DNA from: Desulfatibacillum sp.
Lineage (GTDB): Bacteria; Desulfobacterota; Desulfobacteria; Desulfobacterales; Desulfatibacillaceae
Assembly (NCBI GenBank): GCA_016342355.1
Contig: JAEINP010000001.1
Coordinates: 62,001-126,000 of the forward strand
Reading direction: 5' to 3'
Length of the DNA: 64,000 nt
The notes under the pieces were generated by a model that worked only from the letters and a program-made list of their open reading frames with translations, searched no databases and had not been told where the DNA came from. The stretch's first letter is position 1, and the number at the start of each line of letters is the position of its first letter. Shown here one piece after another: positions 49,199 through 57,500 of this stretch. A program made the position numbers and the translations under genes.

Positions 49199-50542
49199 TT
49201 AGAAACTGAAAGAGGTCTTGATGGCGTACAATACCCAGTCATCGGGTCTGCCGTTGGTGTTGTTATAGTTGTAGCAACGGGCGCTGCCGTCAATGAATCG
49301 GGTTTCCAGCTTAATCACCCAGTTTTTAACCGGGTCAAACCGAAGGCTTGGCACCCACTCTTTTTGCCAGGCATAGGAGGCAGGCAGGCCCTGGTCAATA
49401 TAACGTTGGCCATCCTTGTCTCCGGCACTGGAATAGTACGCATTATAATACAAGCCCAGAGTCATCCATTCGAAGAACTGGTAAGACCCCATAATGTACC
49501 ATCCCTGGGATTGGCCGGTCTGGTCAGGCACCGGTGGCAGGCCGGTTACGCCCATCCATGCAGGCAGGGTGGAAAAATCCAGGCCGGTGATTTTGGTTTT
49601 TTGGGATAGGCGAAGTGTGGTGTATTCTGCGGCCAGGGTGAGATTTTCGTGGACAAATTCAGCAGAGTAGACCCACCCGTCATCAATGGAGGATTCCACG
49701 TCCACCACCCCTTGGGTTTCCATTCCGGCAAAGGCGGGTTGTCCGGGAAAGACGGTATTGGCGGGAATTGGAGGAACTCCCACGGACATGGCGCCTTCCA
49801 CATCGTTTTCTCCCCACAAAAAAGAGGCGCCCAGGCGCAGGCCCGGTAACGGCGTTCCCCATCGTAAAGCCCCCCCGGCTACTATCTTATTGTCAATGGA
49901 AACGTCGGAGATACCGCCCATCACACCAGCAGGCAAGCCGGCGATGAGGCCTTTTTCAAACATTTCCACGGTGCCCTGGAGGAAAATGCTGTCCTCTTCC
50001 ATTTCCGTGGCGCCCAGAAAGGCCTCGTATTCAAGATCCCCCATAACCCTGGCGTCTATATTGCCAAAGAGCCCAAAGCCGTTGACCCCGGAAAGCAGGT
50101 CCCGGGCGCCTTCTTCATAAACCGCCTGGGGCAGGAACACCGGTGTACGCAGAAGGTCGATATCCCGCCCCTGATTGTAGAGGCCAAAGGGCATTTTTAT
50201 CCTGCCCGCCCTTACGCCCAATTCGTCAAACATGCGGTATTCGCCCATGGCCCAGTCCAGTTTGACATCATTGTTGCCCAAGTCTCCAAGATCCCTGGAA
50301 AAAAGCTGGGCGCCCACCCGTAATTTGTCGTGGGTGTAATTGAAGTTGATGCCAGCTTCATTGAACTGGTACGTTCCCTTTTCCGTATCTGCCAGATAAT
50401 TCACATCATCGGTCTTCAGGTACCCCTGGCTTACGAAGCCATGGATATCGACTCCTCGTAGATCCACTGCATAAACACTGGAACAAAGGCAGAAAACCAA
50501 TAGAATTGCGGCAAATAGAGCAATTCTTTCCCCTCTCCTCAT
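49199..50542 (-). CDS. Outer-membrane porin-like protein (paralog 2)
   Basis: The ATG at 50542 follows a perfect aaggagg site and gives a signal peptide (MRRGERIALFAAILLVFCLCSSVYAV). The 447-aa protein is a close paralog of the 47309 porin in the first 120 and last 60 residues (GFVSQGYLKTDDVNYLAD; LPASYAWQKEWVPSLRFDPV; AIKTSFSF). It diverges in the middle, where loops facing the outside or the pore would lie. Together with the small PstS-like protein it probably forms an uptake or sensing route. The chemoreceptor gene ends 133 bp upstream. Confidence 0.88.
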   Translation of the reverse strand: MRRGERIALFAAILLVFCLCSSVYAVDLRGVDIHGFVSQGYLKTDDVNYLADTEKGTYQFNEAGINFNYTHDKLRVGAQLFSRDLGDLGNNDVKLDWAMGEYRMFDELGVRAGRIKMPFGLYNQGRDIDLLRTPVFLPQAVYEEGARDLLSGVNGFGLFGNIDARVMGDLEYEAFLGATEMEEDSIFLQGTVEMFEKGLIAGLPAGVMGGISDVSIDNKIVAGGALRWGTPLPGLRLGASFLWGENDVEGAMSVGVPPIPANTVFPGQPAFAGMETQGVVDVESSIDDGWVYSAEFVHENLTLAAEYTTLRLSQKTKITGLDFSTLPAWMGVTGLPPVPDQTGQSQGWYIMGSYQFFEWMTLGLYYNAYYSSAGDKDGQRYIDQGLPASYAWQKEWVPSLRFDPVKNWVIKLETRFIDGSARCYNYNNTNGRPDDWVLYAIKTSFSF

Positions 50543-50675
50543 AACAGTTCCTCCTTCTGCAAAACAAATGGATTTGGTTTGATATGGATTCATATCAAAT
50601 GGCCCCAGGCTGCAACAGCCGCAGGGCCTGCATAAATCGGGCGTGAAGCATCCCCTCTCATGCGGTGCTTCAGGC

Positions 50676-52331
50676 CTATAATTCAAAACGATTAGCCAGC
50701 TCTTTGAGGGTGTCTGCAATCTTGCTGAGATCGTGGGTGGAGTCCTCCAGGCGTTTGGCGCCTTCCACATTTTGTTCGGCGGCGTCCTGGATGCTCCCCA
50801 TGGCCTGGGCCAGTTGGTCCATGCCTGCAAGCTGCTGCCTGCTGGAAGCGGCAATTTGGGCGGCTGAATTTGCGGATTCCGACATGCTTTCCGACAGGGC
50901 TCGAATGGCATGCCCGGAGCTGGAGGCCAGATCAACACCGTTATCCACGGCCTTGGATCCCCGTTCCGTAGCCATTACTGCCTGGCTGGTTGCGTTCTGG
51001 ATATCATTGAGAATAGTCCGAACCTGGGCGGTTGCCTGCTTGGACAGATCGGACAGGGATTTCACTTCCTGGGCTACCACCGCAAAGCCTTTGCCGAATT
51101 CCCCGGCCTTGGCGGCCTCAATAGAGGCGTTCACGGATAGCAGATTGGATTCGTTGGCAAGGTCGTTCACCGCATCAATGATTTCACCAATGCTTTGGGT
51201 CTGCTCCGAAAGTTTGACTATGCTCTCGGCAATGTACTCCATTTCCTCTTTGATCCGGGACATACCCGAGACCGCTTCTTCGGTTGCCATTCTTCCCTGG
51301 TCCGCCACTCGGGCCACTTCTTCTGCAGCTTCCGCCACCTGGTTGGCCTTTTCCGTGGAAAGCTGGACCGTTTGTTTGACCTCCTCCGCCGTGGTGGTGA
51401 TCTGGTTGACAGATATGGAGGCTTCGGAAGCTGTGGCGGCCAGCTCGGTGGCGGTGGTGGAAATCTGGGAGGTGGATACGGCAATGGTATTGGCCCCGTC
51501 TGACAGGCCGGAAACCTGGTCCCGCAATGTGGCAACCATTGCGGAAAAACCCTCCATGAGCAACTTCATTTCCCGAGTGCGCGCTTTCGTATTTAATCGG
51601 GTCCCAAGCTGGCCCTTGGCCATTCTGCTTACCCCTATGGACAACTCGGACAAAGGCCGGGTAATGATACGCGTAATGCTGATGGAAAGAAATATGGCGG
51701 TGACAAAGCCGATAATGCTGACAACCGCCAGAACCTTTACGGCCCCTTCCCGGGATTTCGTAGCTTCCGTACTGGTCGTTTGGGCATCGTCCAGATAGAA
51801 ACTCTCCAATTTCGCCAGGGCTTCGGTAGCATCAAACAAGTGCCCGGAAATAGCCTCCATGGCATCCTGGGGATTTTTCTCGGCTTGGTTCACCAGACTC
51901 ATTCCCGAAGAGGTCCATCCTTTCAGGGCGTTGTCAAATCCGTTAGACAGTCTGAATTCTTCGTTTTCGGTCTCGCTTTCAATGACTCCCCCCCTATGCT
52001 CCCGGACCGTGTCCTTGGCGATGCCCCAGTTCTGGATGGCGTTTTCAAGGGTCATCCCATATTCCATCAGGGCTTCGTCAAAGACCTCTGATTGGGCGTC
52101 CGTGTTCTTCAAAGCGACTTCCAAGGCCTGAGCCCTGGCCAGATCTGATTTGATGGTGCTCAGTCCGGATATGACTGGTACCCCTATAAAAACTCTGTCC
52201 AGGTTCTGGCTTAATCTTTCGGTACTCCAAAAAGCGGTGATGCCTATGGAAACTAAAAGCACAAACATGGCCACATATCCACCGGCCAAGAGCCAACTAA
52301 TACGCATATTGCTGAACATCTTGAGCTTCAT
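50676..52331 (-). CDS. Methyl-accepting chemotaxis protein (four-helix-bundle sensor)
   Basis: The ATG at 52331 has an ideal aagggga site eight bases upstream, so it is preferred to the GTG at 52340. The 551-aa protein has two membrane segments (about 9-31 and 191-212), a helical periplasmic domain between them of the 4HB_MCP type, a HAMP domain (about 213-265) and a long signalling hairpin. The hairpin tip is visible as IGEIIDAVNDLANESNLLSVNASIEAAKAGEFGKGFAVVA, cited in parts because it is the family hallmark. No C-terminal receptor-docking pentapeptide is present. It precedes the two porins and the small binding protein on the same strand, which suggests sensing of the solute they handle. 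Confidence 0.95.
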   Translation of the reverse strand: MKLKMFSNMRISWLLAGGYVAMFVLLVSIGITAFWSTERLSQNLDRVFIGVPVISGLSTIKSDLARAQALEVALKNTDAQSEVFDEALMEYGMTLENAIQNWGIAKDTVREHRGGVIESETENEEFRLSNGFDNALKGWTSSGMSLVNQAEKNPQDAMEAISGHLFDATEALAKLESFYLDDAQTTSTEATKSREGAVKVLAVVSIIGFVTAIFLSISITRIITRPLSELSIGVSRMAKGQLGTRLNTKARTREMKLLMEGFSAMVATLRDQVSGLSDGANTIAVSTSQISTTATELAATASEASISVNQITTTAEEVKQTVQLSTEKANQVAEAAEEVARVADQGRMATEEAVSGMSRIKEEMEYIAESIVKLSEQTQSIGEIIDAVNDLANESNLLSVNASIEAAKAGEFGKGFAVVAQEVKSLSDLSKQATAQVRTILNDIQNATSQAVMATERGSKAVDNGVDLASSSGHAIRALSESMSESANSAAQIAASSRQQLAGMDQLAQAMGSIQDAAEQNVEGAKRLEDSTHDLSKIADTLKELANRFEL

Positions 52332-52682
52332 TACAAACACTCCCCTTGAACGAACCCGTTCATTGAATCAAGATTCGAGGCAGAACAACATGAATTCTTC
52401 AGTATGATTTTTGGGTTGGGGAAACAGACTGGTGCATACAAACCAAGGCCTTCCTCCGTTGCACAGAAATGCAAGATAAGAGCCAAGACCCTATATCAGG
52501 CGAAAATATGCAATACTGGCACAAATGATGGTAATAAGGCTGTTGGTAATCAGGTGTGCTATCTCTTGCACCGAAAAACAGGCATGAAAAATTTTCTCCC
52601 TAAAGGGAAAAAACGCCCCAAAGCTCCCCCCTATTCCGGCGCAAACCTTATAATAAAAAAAGGTTACAGTCCACCATAAAAC
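52332..52682 (-). other. Region between the chemoreceptor and the molybdopterin enzyme genes
   Basis: A 351-bp gap that should contain the chemoreceptor-porin promoter on the minus strand. I see no consensus promoter, no clear terminator for the molybdopterin gene and no gene; a 91-codon plus-strand frame (52404-52679) has no start context and looks random. Confidence 0.4.
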
Positions 52683-54842
52683 TCAACGGATGGAGGATAA
52701 GGTGGTTTTTAAAACCTTTACAGGCACTCCGGAAAAAACCGCGTTCCCGCATAGGGGATCCACCCGCAAGTTGTCCGTGATATCGTTGACGCTCACCCCG
52801 GGATGCTTGGCAGCCACGCTTAGCTTAACGCCATCATAAAGGTGGCCCCATCCATGGGGCACGCTGACCACCCCTGGCATGACATTATCCGAGATTTCCG
52901 CCTCCAGCTCTACGGCTCCAATTTTTGATTCCAGGCGGACCAGGTCTCCGGATTCAATGCCTCTGGAAGAAGCATCGGCAGGATGCATCATGGCCGTACA
53001 TCGGTTGGTGGGTTTGTGCATTCTTTCCAGGTTATGGAACCACGAATTGTTGGACCTGCGGTTTCGCCTGCCAATGAGAAGCATGTCGTACCGCTCATCC
53101 CCACCCGATTCGTAATCTGTTAAACTCTCTGAAATTGCTTCCATTTCTCGTGCTATTACCCGGGGGGCCAGGTTGATGCGCTTGTTCTTCGTGAATAACC
53201 TGCCCGGCAGGCAGGAGCGCGTGGGACCCAGGTCCACTCCGTGGGGGGAGTCCGCAATTTTGCCCAGGGTAAGGCCCTTTCCCCAGGGATTGACGCCAGC
53301 TCCGTGGGGCCCTAATCGGATTCCCGCCTTTAGAAGCCTTTCCGGCGTTGTCAGCCTTAAGGCGTTCCGCATCAGGGGATTGGCCTCCATGCGAATGGCC
53401 AGTTCTTTTAAAATTTGCCAGTTATGCCTGGTATCTTCTCCGGGCTCAAAAACCGGCGGCGAATATTTGACCACATTCCGGGAGCCTGCCACATGGCACA
53501 TGGTGGGCATATGAGCGTGTTCCAGCATGTTGGTTGGCGGTAAAATAATATTAGCGTGCCGGGACGACTCGGCGATGTACCAATCCATGGCCACCATGAA
53601 ATCCAGGCTGGCCAGAGCCTTTTCCACAAGTTTGCCGTTGGGGGCGGAAAGTACGGGATTGCCGCAAATACTTACCAGAGCCCGGATCTTTCCCTCGCCG
53701 GGGGTCAAAATCTCCTCTGCCAGGGCTGCCACTGGAAATTCATCCCCAAAGCTCGGCAGATTCCGCACTTTGGATCTGTGTTTCCCCAAGTGCCCTGTGT
53801 GGCCTATCAAAGACAGAGCCTTGGCCACATCCAGGGCGGGCGTAGGAAACATGAACCCCCCGGGCCGGTCGAATTTTCCCGCTACGATGTTCACCAGCAT
53901 GATCAGCCAGTTCGCCACCGTGCCATGCTCCTGGACACACGCCCCCATGCGACCGTAACATACCGCCGACTTCGCCTGGCAAAATTCCCGGGCTACGGTT
54001 TCCATGTCCTGCACGGATATGCCGGTGATGGGCGCGGCCTTTTCCGGGGTGAATTCCCTAACCAGATCATGTACATGGTCCGTGCCATCGCAAAAGTGGC
54101 CCAGCCAGCCAAAATCAGCCAGATCCTCCCGGAACATGACATGGAGCAGGGCAGCCAGGAAAAAAACGTCCGTGCCAGGGCGTATGGGCAGGTGCTTGTC
54201 AGCCTGGGTTGCCGTCGCAGTCTTCATGGGGTCCACCACCGCCACCTTGCCGCCCCGTTCCTGGATGGCCTTGATGCGGCGGGCAAAACCCGGCAGGGTC
54301 ATAATGCTGCCCCCGGAAACCACCGGGTTGGCGCCCACAAGCAGAAAATAGTCTGTCCTGTCTGCGTCCGGTGTGGGAAGCAGGAACATGTGGCCGAACA
54401 TTTGCTCGCACACCACCATCAGCGGCAACTGGTCCGCAGAACTGGCGGAGTAGCGGTTTTTGGTGTTCATGGCCAGTAAAAAAGGCAAAAGGTAAAGTAA
54501 AGCGCCGTGGTAGTGGGCGTTGGGGTTGCCGAAATAAACGGCCAGGGCATCCTTGCCGTGCTCTTTCCGGATGGCCTTTAATCCGGCCTCGGTCTGGTCA
54601 AAGGCCTCTTTCCAGGAAATCCTTTCCCATCCTCCGGAAGTGCGCAAAACAGGTTGCTTTAGACGGTCTGGATCATTGTAAAGATCCTTGACAGCCGCCC
54701 CTTTGGGGCAGATATATCCCCGGGACAAAGGGTCTTCCTTATCCCCCCGGACAGACAGAATATCAGGCCCGCGGGTAATGATTTCTAAACCGCACATGGA
54801 CTCACAAATGGAGCAGGAACGAAAGTGGCGCTTGGTTTCCAT
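52683..54842 (-). CDS. Molybdopterin-dependent oxidoreductase with 4Fe-4S site (BisC/formate dehydrogenase-like family)
   Basis: The ATG at 54842 follows a G-rich site and opens METKRHFRSCSICESMCGLEI; no Tat signal is present, so the enzyme is probably cytoplasmic. It has 719 aa, close to the size of single-subunit members of the DMSO-reductase superfamily. The N-terminal cluster ligands are CxxCxxxC (CSICESMC) and a fourth Cys in GYICPKG. Molybdopterin-binding segments include FGNPNAHYHG, LVGANPVVSGG and VVDPMKTATATQAD, and the C-terminal domain has MHPADASSRGI and VSVPHGWGH. The active-site ligand looks like Ser in SASSADQLP but this is uncertain. No small Fe-S or cytochrome subunit is adjacent, so the electron partner and substrate are unknown. 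Confidence 0.9.
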   Translation of the reverse strand: METKRHFRSCSICESMCGLEIITRGPDILSVRGDKEDPLSRGYICPKGAAVKDLYNDPDRLKQPVLRTSGGWERISWKEAFDQTEAGLKAIRKEHGKDALAVYFGNPNAHYHGALLYLLPFLLAMNTKNRYSASSADQLPLMVVCEQMFGHMFLLPTPDADRTDYFLLVGANPVVSGGSIMTLPGFARRIKAIQERGGKVAVVDPMKTATATQADKHLPIRPGTDVFFLAALLHVMFREDLADFGWLGHFCDGTDHVHDLVREFTPEKAAPITGISVQDMETVAREFCQAKSAVCYGRMGACVQEHGTVANWLIMLVNIVAGKFDRPGGFMFPTPALDVAKALSLIGHTGHLGKHRSKVRNLPSFGDEFPVAALAEEILTPGEGKIRALVSICGNPVLSAPNGKLVEKALASLDFMVAMDWYIAESSRHANIILPPTNMLEHAHMPTMCHVAGSRNVVKYSPPVFEPGEDTRHNWQILKELAIRMEANPLMRNALRLTTPERLLKAGIRLGPHGAGVNPWGKGLTLGKIADSPHGVDLGPTRSCLPGRLFTKNKRINLAPRVIAREMEAISESLTDYESGGDERYDMLLIGRRNRRSNNSWFHNLERMHKPTNRCTAMMHPADASSRGIESGDLVRLESKIGAVELEAEISDNVMPGVVSVPHGWGHLYDGVKLSVAAKHPGVSVNDITDNLRVDPLCGNAVFSGVPVKVLKTTLSSIR

Positions 54843-54983
54843 GATCCCCCCCGAGCTGTTGGCGGACAGTCCCGACGCAAAAAAGCAGCAAGGCTGGATT
54901 GCAGACAAGGCTCCGCTCCAACAGGTTAGGCTTCCGGCCACGGCGCAAACTGCCCGGGCCTGCTTGTTATAGGGCAAAAAGAC

Positions 54984-55018
54984 AAGGCGGGTGGACCATC
55001 CTCAAATCCACCCGCCTT
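54984..55018 (-). terminator. Rho-independent terminator after the ACT-domain gene
   Basis: AAGGCGGGTGGA and TCCACCCGCCTT form a perfect 12-bp stem with an 11-base loop. On the minus strand it is followed by GTCTTTTT. It separates the ACT-domain gene from the molybdopterin enzyme gene. Confidence 0.85.
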
Positions 55019-55064
55019 ATTTATAGCAATTGCGCCGCCCACATGCAACCCGGGATGTTTTAAC

Positions 55065-55784
55065 TCAGGACCTGGGCTGGTCCAAAACCGCCATAAGGGA
55101 ATCCTGAATTTCCTGCAAACGAGCCCTTTCCAGGATCTTTTGTCCGTCCCTTCCCTGGATAAAAAAAACGTCCATGACCAAGTATCCAAAGGTTGCAATA
55201 CGGGCCGTGCAAACACTAACATCAGATCTGTGCAGAGCCCGTGCGATCCGGTACAGCAATCCCAAACCATCCCCGGCGCTGACGCTGATGACCGTGAAAA
55301 ATCGCGAGGCATCGTTGTCCAGCCTTACCGAGGGTGTTGCGTGATATCGGGCGTCCGGGGCCGCATCAGGCGAAGCCATTTTTCTCTCCAGGATTGCCTC
55401 CAGGTGGTTTCGGTTTTCCAGGGCGCCCATTAAATCCTTTTTTAAACGCTGGCTCCAGGTATCATCCAGCAAGGCGTCTATGGGAAGTTTTACCTTAAAA
55501 ATGTCTATGGCGGTCTTATTGGTCCATGTGTATATCCGTGCTTCCTGGATGTCCATTTCATGGAGAAAAAATGCCCCGGTGATCTTGGTGAAAAGACCTG
55601 GTTGATCCTTGCAACATATGGTTATCATCCTGGAACGGTCATCATCAGCAGGGGATATCTGAACCAAAGCCGTAGCATGGGCCAACTTCTGGTGGAGTTC
55701 AATATGGGTGGCAATGTCTTCCGGGGAATTTTCCCGGGTATACCGGGCGGGCATATGGTTAAATAGTTCTTTCCAGTCGTACAT
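55065..55784 (-). CDS. Free-standing tandem ACT-domain protein related to the GlnD C-terminus
   Basis: A 239-aa protein starting at ATG 55784 with an agagg site. The beginning (LFNHMPARYTRENSPEDIATHIELHQKL) matches the segment that links the HD and ACT domains of the PII uridylyltransferase GlnD. Two ACT domains follow (about 53-120, MITICCKDQPGLFTKITGAF; about 160-235, FTVISVSAGDGLGLLYRIARALH). In GlnD these bind glutamine and control the transferase and hydrolase domains, both missing here. The protein could be a stand-alone amino-acid sensor; a truncated glnD is less likely because start, ribosome-binding site and terminator are all intact. Cytoplasmic. Confidence 0.82.
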   Translation of the reverse strand: MYDWKELFNHMPARYTRENSPEDIATHIELHQKLAHATALVQISPADDDRSRMITICCKDQPGLFTKITGAFFLHEMDIQEARIYTWTNKTAIDIFKVKLPIDALLDDTWSQRLKKDLMGALENRNHLEAILERKMASPDAAPDARYHATPSVRLDNDASRFFTVISVSAGDGLGLLYRIARALHRSDVSVCTARIATFGYLVMDVFFIQGRDGQKILERARLQEIQDSLMAVLDQPRS

Positions 55785-56428
55785 AATGAGGCCTCTCTTT
55801 TTGTTCTTTCTATTAAAGGGTAATCCCCCCCTTTGGTCCTAAAGAGTGGCAAGATTGGTGCCATGATTATAACTATCTGAAAATGCGTTAATAAAAACAC
55901 AATTTCGGCTATAGAAAATTACAAAAACGTACTATCATGAAAAATATTATACAAAAATGAGCATTTTTTGGCCATGCCCCCAAGGGAAAATCAACGTTAC
56001 TTCACGCTTTAAAGCCCGGGCTGCCACGTTGGTTCCACCAATTGCTAAAAATTGGCGGTCATAGGCAAAGCACTCCTTGTGCTCCCAGGCAAAATCCTTC
56101 CCGTCTGTTTCCCGGGCCAGCAAACGGAACAGGCGGGACTGGATAAAGAGCCAGAATTGTCCAGATGCAGGCAAGGGCCAGGTTGTTTCGGATTCCTCAT
56201 AATCGTGGTTTCATGGAAAGCAATTCGTGGACGCCATGGCGAATACGCCTTGTTTTTATATAACCATGTGGAATCCGGCCTCCCTTCCTGACAGAGAAAT
56301 ATACCGAAATCCTTGACTTTTGTCCTATCACGTCATATTGAATTATTCGAGGCCTTGACTCCGTAGTTCCCATGGCCACACGCTGCTGTGTGCCAACCCC
56401 ATGACTATCATGAAAATTAGGAGCACCC
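55785..56428. other. Divergent intergenic region, partly AT-rich
   Basis: About 640 bp between divergent genes. The part at 55850-55970 is very AT-rich and probably contains the promoter of the ACT-domain gene. A 75-codon minus-strand frame at 55947-56174 has a plausible amino-acid mix but no ribosome-binding site or recognised family, and could be a gene remnant. A weak -35-like TTGACT lies near 56313. The ribosome-binding site of the next gene (aggagc) is clear. Confidence 0.4.
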
Positions 56429-57487
56429 ATGATGAATCGGTATCTTCCTGTTACCTGTTTGGCTGTGACATGCGCATGGCTGTTTTTTGCTTTGCTTCCT
56501 CAGCCGTCCATGGCGGATTTTGTCCTGGACTCGAACACAGACTATTTTCTAGATATTGACAGTGTGTTTTATTCGGACCAGGCAGGAAGAACCGTGAATT
56601 GCGATTTTTCAGCCCTCCTAACCGGTGACGACGGGAACCCCATTTCCACCACGGAACAAATTATATATTTTGGCAATGACTCCGTAACTTACGCTCCGGA
56701 CCATGAAGGTGTTTATTACTATAATATTCAGGCGGATGAGGAAACCACACCCGCCGCCTGCATCCAACGGATGGCGAATGATCAGGCGGTGGAATACTCA
56801 GCTCGCATTGGAATCAATCATAAGCTGGGTACTTTTGCCTGGTTTCCCCTGGTCATGGGAGATACCCCGGCCCGCAATATTTACCTGAAAGTAACCTTTA
56901 AGAACTTCCAGCATGTCACCAAAGCTCAAACCGGTTATCATTTTGAACTGGTCGCCGGAGGATGCAGGGTTACAGCCCTGTGGTTCACGGGAACCCGGCC
57001 CGATGGAAAGGTCTACGAAGACGCCCTAATTTTTAACGGCAGCATTTTGGGCAGCAACGGAATCACCTATCCTGTAACTGGGGATGACGGATATCCTGTG
57101 GAAGACATTATCACAAGTATCTCCGATCCTTCCAAGGCTACAGTTATCCTTTGGCTAATCATTAGCAGCGGCGCCAATAGTTCAGGAGAACCTGTCCAAG
57201 GCGGCTACTTCAGCGCCAAGTATCAAATTGACAATGATGAACCGGTGGTGCTTTTTACCGGAAGCACCCTCAATGTGCGGCAGGTCACCGGGTATGATGG
57301 AACCTATACGGACGATTACAATGTAGAGCATCACTACGATGCTGGCGATCCAGTGGGGGAGTTCTCTTTTCCTTTCGTGAATCTCTATACGGCGCCATAT
57401 TCTGCAGGAGGAGGATCAAGCTCCGAGGCTCTTATCGACGAACATGTGAGCGGATCCTGCTTTATTTCCGGGTCCGCTAAGGAATAG
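56429..57487 (+). CDS. Secreted protein of unknown function with a C-terminal CFI-like tail
   Basis: The ATG at 56429 follows an aggagc site. The 352-aa product has a signal peptide (PVTCLAVTCAWLFFALLPQPSMA) and a beta-rich, Asp/Tyr-rich mature part (SNTDYFLDIDSVFYSDQAG; YNIQADEETTPAAC). I do not recognise the fold; the composition suggests an extracytoplasmic beta-sandwich. The last residues (GGGSSSEALIDEH...GSCFISGSA) resemble the Gly-rich CFI-type C-terminal motif seen on many secreted Desulfobacterota proteins, but it stops ten residues early. It stands alone and converges with the TMTC-like gene 13 bp away. Confidence 0.75.
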   Translation: MMNRYLPVTCLAVTCAWLFFALLPQPSMADFVLDSNTDYFLDIDSVFYSDQAGRTVNCDFSALLTGDDGNPISTTEQIIYFGNDSVTYAPDHEGVYYYNIQADEETTPAACIQRMANDQAVEYSARIGINHKLGTFAWFPLVMGDTPARNIYLKVTFKNFQHVTKAQTGYHFELVAGGCRVTALWFTGTRPDGKVYEDALIFNGSILGSNGITYPVTGDDGYPVEDIITSISDPSKATVILWLIISSGANSSGEPVQGGYFSAKYQIDNDEPVVLFTGSTLNVRQVTGYDGTYTDDYNVEHHYDAGDPVGEFSFPFVNLYTAPYSAGGGSSSEALIDEHVSGSCFISGSAKE

Positions 57488-57500
57488 ACAAGGGCCGGGC

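Noticed and set aside
50543-50938. N-terminal extension of the second porin frame
   Set aside because: It overlaps the chemoreceptor 3' end in another frame and precedes a perfect ribosome-binding site plus signal peptide at 50542.
52404-52679. 91-codon plus-strand frame before the molybdopterin gene
   Set aside because: There is no ribosome-binding site, no recognisable composition, and it overlaps the likely chemoreceptor promoter region.
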